Source of the DNA: Azorinus chamasolen
Taxonomy: Eukaryota; Mollusca; Bivalvia; Cardiida; Solecurtidae
NCBI GenBank assembly: GCA_963576725.1
Contig: OY755242.1
Span: 21,015,315 to 21,079,314 of the forward strand
DNA length: 64,000 bases
Direction: 5' to 3'
The notes under the pieces were generated by a model. It was not told where the DNA came from. It ran no database searches and saw only the letters and a list, made by a program, of their open reading frames with translations. The translations under genes and the position numbers were made by a program. The stretch's first letter is position 1, and each line of letters begins with the position of its first letter. Positions 55,681 to 64,000 of this stretch are shown in pieces.

Positions 55681-55971
55681 GAATTTAGCAGTATTCGGAT
55701 AGCGATAATATTTAGCTGAACAAATATATCCTGTAGGAAAATGAGTTGTAAGCATTATTTTCATTGTATGTATACCTGTGCAGCTTCTGGTATAAATTGA
55801 TTAATACGAAAAATGAGCATACTACATCTTTAAGTAGCCACTTGCTACTGTATCTAAATTCTTCTGTGCTAGAATTCCGGTGTAGAGGGGTGTTACTGTA
55901 TCATTGTAGAATGTATCTGAGAATACGGTATAGTCCCTCTAAAGGGACATAACGGTGAAAATATTTTTATA

Positions 55972-56223
55972 TTAACCCTTCTCTTGCTGAATAATAAAAT
56001 ACATTTCTTCTTCTTTACCCATGCCTTGTTGTATTTGTTTACTTATATCTTCACTGTCTACAATTATTTTTCTGTGCAATCACTGCTCTGGAGTGCACTG
56101 GTTGCACAATCAATTTGTAAATAGTGCAGACCCTGATGAGACAGCTCCTGCAGGACCTGTCTCATCTGGGTATTCACTATTTACAGGTAGGTATATTGAC
56201 GTGAATAGCAAGCGAAGGGTTAA
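55972..56223. mobile_element. piggyBac-like TTAA MITE with an empty site in unit 1
   Basis: TTAACCCTTCTCTTGCTGAA ... GCAAGCGAAGGGTTAA; centre GACAGCTCCTGCAGGACCTG. Unit 1 at 2590-2605 reads ATATTAAAACAACAAG, exactly the flanks with a single TTAA, so insertion duplicated TTAA. Opposite orientation to 13484-13733. Confidence 0.9.
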
Positions 56224-58014
56224 AACAACAAGAGGGTTACTGAAAGCATGCCGCCAATGATGCAGAAAATTCAAAGGCACTTTCTACAAAACTTTCGTCC
56301 TACAGTAAAGTACCACTTGCATTATTGATCTAAAATTAGACTTCTTTATGGGGATCGCATTACAGGTTTTTTACTTTATATGTCAAATGAGAATGTTAGT
56401 AAAATGTTCTGCCTGTCACTATATACAGTCTACGTATTGTGTTGTTGTTCATGGCGTCACTTTACGAACCAGCTACAGATCACGAGACGAGCGCATTTCT
56501 TTCACAGTGTTCACAATGTACACCTTTCAGCCAGTAACAACATTCATATTTATTATGCTTGATTTAAACTGATCTGAAGACATTTTTACACATTATATTT
56601 CAACTTAGACCCTGATTAGAAATCGAGCTATTCGATGAGTTCTTCTAGAACGAAACTGTTTGCAAATATCAGTGAGGCCGCTCTGAGCATAATAAGATGT
56701 GGTTTGTGCAATGAGTAAACAAATACCAGTGATGCCACGCTTAGAGTGATAAGGTGTAATGTGGTTTGTGCAATGAGTAAGAAACACTTTTCTTAAAACA
56801 TGTTTAAGACAGTTTAAGCAGAATCTGTCTACAGTGGCCATCAAAACAAGGTCTAATTATGGGTCTGTAAGACAGGTGGTAGCTTAATGCAGGTCAAAAG
56901 TATTGAAGAAAGCTCCTCTAACAGCTTTCTTCATTATTTTTGCCCTTCATTAAGCAACCATCTGCTTTTAAGACGTCTATGTACAATAAATGAATGACCG
57001 CTTAAGACAGGTTTTACTGTATGTCATGTACGAAAATTTGATTTGTAAAACAATGCATATACATGTAGAAAACACTATGATAACGGACTGTTTCTTCACA
57101 TGAATTAAAATAAACAACACATCATTAGTATAACATATTGTCTTTGTTGCAATTCGAGACAGATTGTAGATAGAATGGCACAAACCTCCGCTAAACCGGA
57201 CGTTAAATTTAGTATAATCATCGGTTTTGGAGACAGGTGGCAGCTCTATGCAGGGTGAAAGTCATGCAGAAAGTTCCTCTGGGGACTTCCAGCATGACTT
57301 TCACCCTGCATAAAGCAGCAACCTTGACTTGAATTCTGATCATGATCTACATTTTTGCAATGCAATAAAACACGTTTGCGTCAAGAGAACTGTAAGGTTA
57401 AGTATCCTTAATAAAACACAATATGCTTGGATGACATTTACTATTTCTTACGATACCAACAAACGGTTTTGTTATAATATAATAATACACTTTGTCAGTT
57501 TAACAGTATAGTCTCGCATAACCGACCACTCAAAATTAGAATATTTCTGGATTTTTAAAACAGGTTTTGGGTAAACAATTATGCAGAAAGTTCCTATAAA
57601 ATGAATGCCTTTTCCCAGACATATGTATAAAACAGAGAGTATTAACAATATATTGCAGTACTTCATACGAGTAATATCCCTTTAAACATACCAGCAAACA
57701 GGATAGACTGTTTTCAGATTGTGATCAAATCGTTTGCGAGACCTGTTCATGCAGATGACCTCTTAATGCTGAGTGAAAGTCGTAAAAATATCTCTGAGTC
57801 ATTATCATTTCCCTAATATAAAGACTTTGTTTGCCTTAGCAAGCAGATCAAACCCATATTAAATGGCTACTGAAGGTGTTGTCTGATTAGGGTCTGCTCT
57901 GTTTTCGTATGATCCTAAGCCAGAAATTCATTTTTAAAGTTTTATCTTATAAAGATTAATATTATGAATTTGTGAAATGATCAATTCATGCATAAATATT
58001 TATTAAAAAAAGTG

Positions 58015-58239
58015 TTAACCCATTCCCTCATATTGACGACTTTTGACGACTCTGTAAAAGTCAATGTGTGAAACCATTGTGATAGATAGAGCATTTGCTC
58101 CTATAGGACCAACTGCTCTATTTATCACAATTGTTTCAAACTACAAAATTCTAAAAGTTTCCTTTTCTCTAGTTGATGCTCCTTTTCGATAGATTTATTC
58201 AAAGAGGTTGGATCTAAAAATAGCCTGGTAATGGGTTAA
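58015..58239. mobile_element. TTAA MITE with CAATGGTTTC palindrome, unit 3
   Basis: TTAACCCATTCCCTCATATTG ... GGTAATGGGTTAA with nearly intact centre (AGCATTTGCTCCTATAGGAC). Its unit 1 partner lost the centre and its unit 2 partner lost the right half. Confidence 0.8.
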
Positions 58240-60116
58240 AGACCGTTGATAATGCAGTAAAAACGTCAATACTACGAACACCCAAATACGTACAATAATT
58301 GATCTTTTACACAGGTGGCAGCCTAATGCAGGGTGAAAGTCATGCAGAAAGATATTCTGGGAACTTTCTGTGTGAATTCCACCCTGCATTAAGCATCCAC
58401 CTGCCTACAAAAACATAAATTCATTACTAAAATCTTGTAGAATCGAGATTTTTACTGCAATTCATTCACGTGCGCTGAGTATCGAGCATTTACAGTCAAA
58501 CTGGGCTTAAGCCATCAGCACAGAAACTGACAAGGCAGATTACTGCTCAATGCAAGACCATATAACAATTGCAGTTTAGTGCTGGCTTAACCCTTAACTT
58601 CATATCGCGAGCTTATTGCAAAATTAGCTTATTAATAACTACATTCTGTAATATCTACAACAATTTGTTAAAATTCTCTTCTTTTGTTCTGAATGCAATG
58701 GTTTCTTCATTTTAAAGTGTCAAGCATTTTGGATCCTGAAGAGAAGCCGAATTGCCCGGGGTCTCGCTTAAATCAGCATTGCTTTACCCTACAAATCATA
58801 GTGATATGATAATAGTTGTGTACAAGGTCATCCATTTATACTGATAGAGCAGATTTAGACTAGATATCTCTGTCTAATCAGGGTCTACTCTGTTTGCTTT
58901 GATAGCATTATAAATATATTTCTACACTATCTTATGGCGGCACTCGTGTTTCATGTGTTATGATAATCATTTTATTAATAATCATCATTTCATAATTCTT
59001 AAATATTAATGAAAATATACACATGAAGCAGATTTTACTTAATCGATTGACTAGTTTGGGTGCTGTGATACGCTGGCACTTAATGGTTAATACATACTGC
59101 CAACAAACCATGAGAGAATGATTGCTATGACGACTTTGGCTAATCAGAAGTGCCACAACGTATACAAATGTATACATGCGTCATTCTGTTTAGAATTTGT
59201 TAGAACTAATACCCATGATGTCTATAGTTCTTGCACGAATATTCCTTGAGTAAAGTGTTAATCATTTAGACGAATCAAAATGTACATATAATTAACAATA
59301 ATTATTGTAACATATCAGGGGTATCACATTTTCGGTATGATAGGGGTTCAATTCAACAACCGTGACAGAGTAAAAAAGAATATGATGAACAAAACGAACG
59401 AAGTATTCAACTAAAACACGTAAACGTTTCGCCCATTAAGATACAAGTAGAAAGGAAAGCAATATTAGCCGCTTTATTCGTTTTTGTATTCTTTGAGAAG
59501 CAATAGAATACGAAGGTGGCGTTCCACAGCCTAACCCACGGTACCCTCGCCGGTCTGACAAAATGTTTGCACATACTAAGCCGAGGTTTATGTTACGAAG
59601 CATTTTCATTGTCAGATATAGTATACCATGATTGGTTCCGGATGCCATGTTATTAAACACCCTTTGTATTCATCGAATGCAAGTCAGTAATTTGCACTAT
59701 TAACAAAACCGACAAACTATAGCAATGTGTAAGAAGGGCGCACGGATATACAAATATCAGTCACATGAAGAAATCATGTGATCATAACATGAATGAAAAT
59801 ACTCAATGAATAAAGAAGCGCGAGTCGGATGACCTTATGTAAGCGATTAAGTAATCACGCCCATAACTTCGAATGGTCAGTGTGATAATAAGCGTAGTGG
59901 GAAACGGCTGAAGTGTCAGCTGCAACTGTATCAATGTTAATGCCTTTCCTTATAGATACGAAATTCAATGAGAAAACGAGCTGATTCGATATCAGATTGA
60001 TACCATGCAAATGATAATGCAGGGTCTACAACGCTTTGATTTAAAATGTTTTCAAGAGTGGAAAATCTGGATGAATCGCAGATGACTGTATGGAAGCAGC
60101 GTTAAGTTGGATGCAA

Positions 60117-61350
60117 GTTCGCAGTTCGTTATGCGAACAACGAACTGCAAAATATTTCGCAGTTCGTTATTCGAATAACGAACAACGGAATAGTTCACAG
60201 TTCGTTATTCGCAAGCGAATATTGAATAGTTTGCAATTGGACTTACGGATAACGAAATGGTCATTAAAAGCTATACATAGCAGTAATTATAATAGCATTG
60301 TAGACATTGTGGAATTGATTCATCGTGGATGGTCGGGCCATTTTGCGGTCTTTCATTCGAATAAAGAATCAGTTCGCACTTCAATACCACACTATATTTA
60401 AGACACTATAATTATAACATCCATAATTTTACCTCTTTTACTGCAAAAAGTTCCTCTAGACGTTTTCTGCTTTATATGTGTCCTGTATTAAGCTATCTAC
60501 TGCATCTACTATCCATAATTATACCTGTTTTAGGTGGTCGCATTAGAGTAGTTTCACTGTTCAACCTTCCAATAACGAAACTGTCAAACTAAGTTATAAA
60601 AGCGCAGTGATGAGGATATTATAGACAATGTATACATGTACCCTACTCAGTGTGGTTTCAAAGCTTCAATAGAAAACCATGGGTCATTTCGTAGGTCGAC
60701 GATCGAATGACGAAATATTTCGCAGTTCGCCATTTGAATAAAAACTATTTCAAAGTTCAACGAATAACGAAATGGTCAGAACAAGTTAAAAATACGCAAT
60801 GTTGATATTCTCCAAACTGTAGACCCAAACCAATGTTGATTCAAAAGTTGTATATAAAATAGGTTGCCATTTCTCAGTTCCACATTCGATAACGAAATAG
60901 TTCGCAGTTCAACCTCTGAATAACGAAATGGTCAAGGTAATTAATCAATATTCAATGATATTTTATACCTTGTAGACCCCAGTCATAGTGAATTAAAAAA
61001 ATTATATATTAGTTCCAGAGCCATTTTGCAGTTCGTTATTCGAATAACGAAATTATCAAAATAAGTTAAACAAAAAGAGCAAAGATAATATTTTAGGCAC
61101 TGTAGACACCAGTCATATTGAACTCAATTATTTATATATCAAATCTGGAGCCATTTCGCAGTTCGTTATTCGAATAACGAAATATATCCTAGTTCAACCT
61201 GCGATTAACGAAATGGCCAAATCAAGTTATAAAGACACAGTGATGTTATTTTAGAAACACTAGACCTCAGTCATGGTGGAATAATGATTTATGTATATAA
61301 TCCGGGGCCATTTCGCATTTCGTTATTCGAATAACGAACTGCGAAATGGT
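60117..61350. repeat. TTCGTTATTCGAATAACGAA palindrome array, unit 3
   Basis: Shorter version with about five units. It lacks the solo LTR and most of the CAGT element (rearranged near 60405-60570), and lacks the inverted final unit: it passes from the palindrome directly to ATTTACTTCGTACGCCAG. Confidence 0.85.
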
Positions 61351-62704
61351 CTCGGATTTACTTCGTACGCCAGAAATTATCGCAAGTTCCATAATACGAC
61401 GATCGTAACTTCATGTTGAGCAAATTGTTTGACACACCAATTAACTAGTTCTCTTACAAGGGTCCAAACAGTTTGAAACAAATAATCATGGATGTAGAAG
61501 CAGAGAGGAAGTTTGTCAAAGCAAGTTACAAGTTGAATAAAACGACACTATTCGTAAACGTTTATATGTGGCAGAAACATCATCATTTGCCGTATAATAA
61601 TTATGCAAGACGTTCTAATATAATAATATTAATTAGATAATTTTTTAAAATGGCATATGATTAAGGTCTATGTTATTCAACAAGCAAACAGACCAGACCC
61701 TGGTCAGGCCTGCTGGGTCCATGCTTATAAAACTTTTAGTTGAGTCTGAGTTCGTTCTCAAGTTTTAGATTGGTCAGATTTGAGCCTTTGGTTCAAATCT
61801 GACCAATCAAAAGCTTGAGAAATCAAATCTGACCAATCAAAAGCTTGAGACCCAGATCTTGGCCTACTGCCTTTGCAATAGCGTGAAAGGGTGGCTGTAT
61901 AAGGAAAAGGTTTGATTAGACAATCGGACAATATCAGAAACTATATATTATGTGTCTTTAGAGGTACATCTAATATATACTAAGAGTTGCAAGTAACCTG
62001 ACCGAAGACTGATTTTAAAGGGTATTGTTAAAGTATAAATACGCTGTCATAGTAGACCGTGGCATGGCAGTTAGGCGTTGATGACTAATAAGGTACAACA
62101 CAACGTCCGACGTCCATATACATTTCGATTATACATAATACATTGGTACCATGAGACAAATATGTGATCATGTGGAATAACTCATCAGTTTTCTTCAGGA
62201 GTATTCCTCAATGCGCCGATGTTTATATACAAATAACATTAATCAACAGTGTGAAGCTGTGAGCTGGTGTTGTCTTCATTAACCAACTTCCTTGATGCAT
62301 ATACTATTTGTTGAACCGGAGGTGCAGCAAACATATATTAAGCTGTTTGAATAAAAGTGTATATATGTAAATATGTGTTTATTTAATACAAAAATAAATA
62401 GTATTAAAATTTAGAAAATTAAACAGCTTTTATAATAAATCTTAAATATTAATATATACATTTGTATTGATATAAATAAATAAATAAAAGAGGTTTGGTA
62501 AAGGAATGCCTAAATACACTGAAAAATACTAGAGCTGTGCAAAGACTAGGGTCCTACAAAGAAAGTAAATTACCTCCTTTACGTGCCTACAATTGACAAA
62601 ACGTCAGTAGTTGATTCGGTGATGTAAATAAAGAGGTCATTATACATTGTTCAGTCCCGTACTGAAATCTATTGGACTCGTACACAGACATGAAAAGCTC
62701 AATA

Positions 62705-63598
62705 CAGTAAAACCTCTCTATAAAGGCCACTAAATTACATCAAGTATCTTGTGTTAAAGGCAGGTGGTTCCATAAAGCAAGGTGAAAGTAAAACAGAACG
62801 CTCGTATAGAAGCGTTCTGTTTTACTTTCACCTTTCTTTAAGCAGCCATCTGCCCTATATACCAGCTAATTAACTCAAAGGAAAAGTAGTAAAGTCAAGC
62901 AGGCAAAGCCACATGCAAGACGCAACCACCACCAAAACACCGATAGACAGCATGACACACACACACACACACACAACCACACACCCAAACGCACACGCAC
63001 ACACACACGAAATGAACACAGAAAACACCAAAAGAGACACAAGAACCAGGGACAAACGTTCCACAACATGGACAAACCACAAGCACAAAGACGCAAGGCA
63101 AACAACAGGAAGGGTGACAAAGAGAGTACCGCCTTGGCACGGTCAGCAGCAAAAACACCACTGGGGGTTTAAACCGGTTTACGGACGTCCTAACCTCACA
63201 CTTCTCTCAAAGTCACCCTAGCTTTACAAATATTGTAAATAAAGGTATCCCCGCTGGACTAACCCACGACATAGACGACGGTGAACACAGGACAACATGT
63301 AAAACATAGCATAATAACTGTGACAATCCGTCAAATATGTACTCAATGACTTTGCTGAAGTCAGAGCACATGCAGGTAAGCCGTTAAGGGCACGACAGGG
63401 AAAGAATAATACATGAGTCTGGTAAGCTCCTCCTGTATCCAAGTTTAAGAGTATACCATCATAGAGTACTACCCTCGGCCTGTCATCGCGCAAGCAAAGA
63501 GGGAAGCGTAGCTACCGACTGTAAACGGGTCGATAACCAAACATGCAGTGTGTTGCAATATAATAGGAGTTAGTGGTCGTTATAGAGAGGTTTTACTG
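62705..63598. mobile_element. CAGTAAAACCTCTCTATAA palindromic MITE split by a 690-base insertion, unit 3
   Basis: Left end CAGTAAAACCTCTCTATAAA, right end GAGAGGTTTTACTG. The insertion begins after AACTCAAA and ends before TTAGTGGTCG, so the two halves rejoin perfectly with units 1 and 2. Confidence 0.85.
62880..63569. mobile_element. 690-base insertion of the GGAAAAGTAGTAAAG family
   Basis: Begins GGAAAAGTAGTAAAGTCAAG, followed by an (AC)n tract (62953-63020), then non-repetitive DNA to GCAATATAATAGGAG. No target duplication is visible and the join is between A and T. The longest of three members sharing the same end; no coding potential recognised (frames in the AC tract are spurious). Confidence 0.75.
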
Positions 63599-64000
63599 CA
63601 GAACGAAGCGGAGCAGAGTTCAATATAGCTTTTCACGGATGTGTACGAGTCCAGCATATTAACCTCATGGTAGTAAGCGCATATTTTTACAGTAAGACCT
63701 TTTAAAAATGACTACCAAAAGAGGTCTTAATTATTTGTCGTAGCACTGTCCTGAATCTAAACGCCTCTTCACGCCTTTGCAGAGTACACCCCATAGGAGC
63801 CGTCTGACATGGGTCTGCTCTGTTTGCTTATTGAATTATATATATCTGATTCTACAGTTTCAGCCATTGGCAAGATAAAACACATCCTGTGTTCATGTAC
63901 CGTTTTAACGATTCGGCTAATACATAGTCGGGATGTTATCGTTGCTTATATTCATATCAAACAGGGAATGGATTACAGTACAATGCAGGACAAAATTTAT

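Larger units (their letters stand above)
48900..64000 (+). repeat. Segmental duplication unit 3 (contains CTL copy E, runs to the window edge)
   Basis: Collinear with unit 2 but with unit-specific events: the left MITE at 49094-49191 has lost its centre, a 770-base foldback at 53668, about 1.1 kb of extra DNA at 54570-55690, a TTAA-flanked MITE at 55972-56223, and a 690-base insertion at 62880-63569. The last bases match 48730-48750 of unit 2, so the unit is almost complete. No gene other than CTL E is supported. Confidence 0.9.

Noticed and set aside
62870..63221. Overlapping cysteine/valine-rich or threonine/histidine-rich frames
   Set aside because: Products of the (AC)n tract in the 690-base insertion.
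62880..63569. Helitron, because the insertion joins A and T without a target duplication
   Set aside because: No 5' TC or 3' CTRR with hairpin in either orientation, and other members of the family do not insert between A and T.

Overview
This is AT-rich, intron-and-repeat eukaryotic DNA, most likely from a bivalve mollusc. That assignment is an inference. It rests on secreted lectins joining a thrombospondin type-1-like module to a C-type lectin domain, on a very high density of short palindromic DNA-transposon derivatives, and on a molluscan-type dispersed repeat at 55.1-55.7 kb. There are no operons, rRNAs, CRISPR arrays or autonomous transposase or reverse transcriptase genes that I can see.

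The window is dominated by a young family of segmental duplications, each carrying a C-type lectin (CTL) gene on the + strand. Five CTL copies are visible: A (1-231, 3' end only, cut by the window edge), B (27701-28453), C (33194-33502, 5'-truncated), D (37953-38714) and E (52142-52903). Copies B, D and E are uninterrupted 250-253 codon reading frames: signal peptide, short linker, TSP1-like module, C-type lectin domain. The CTL tail and about 10 kb downstream occur three times: 1-10787, 38484-48530 and 52673-63760. D and E sit in two tandem units of about 14 kb (about 34960-48895 and 48900 to the right edge). A more diverged version of the downstream block follows copy C (33503-34960). A separate pair of blocks, 22060-25526 and 29125-33136, flanks copy B.

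Between the left unit and the B/C region (10.8-22 kb) lies non-duplicated DNA. It holds the 3' coding exon of an extended short-chain dehydrogenase/reductase gene (about 11239-11979) and a dense field of nested MITEs and minisatellites. An orphan Myb/SANT-like exon with a good splice donor lies at 29474-29639.

The non-coding DNA is a museum of foldback elements. One group has TA duplications and CAGT...ACTG ends (Tc1/pogo-like). Another has TTAA target sites and CCC...GGG ends (piggyBac-like). There are also a 446-bp solo LTR, a roughly 2-kb array built around TTCGTTATTCGAATAACGAA, tRNA-derived SINE-like elements, and several insertions present in one paralogous unit and absent in another, which date them after the duplications. 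The strongest biological signal is that D and E are nearly identical over the first 180 residues but differ heavily over the ligand-binding half of the lectin domain. This suggests a diversifying immune-type recognition gene family.
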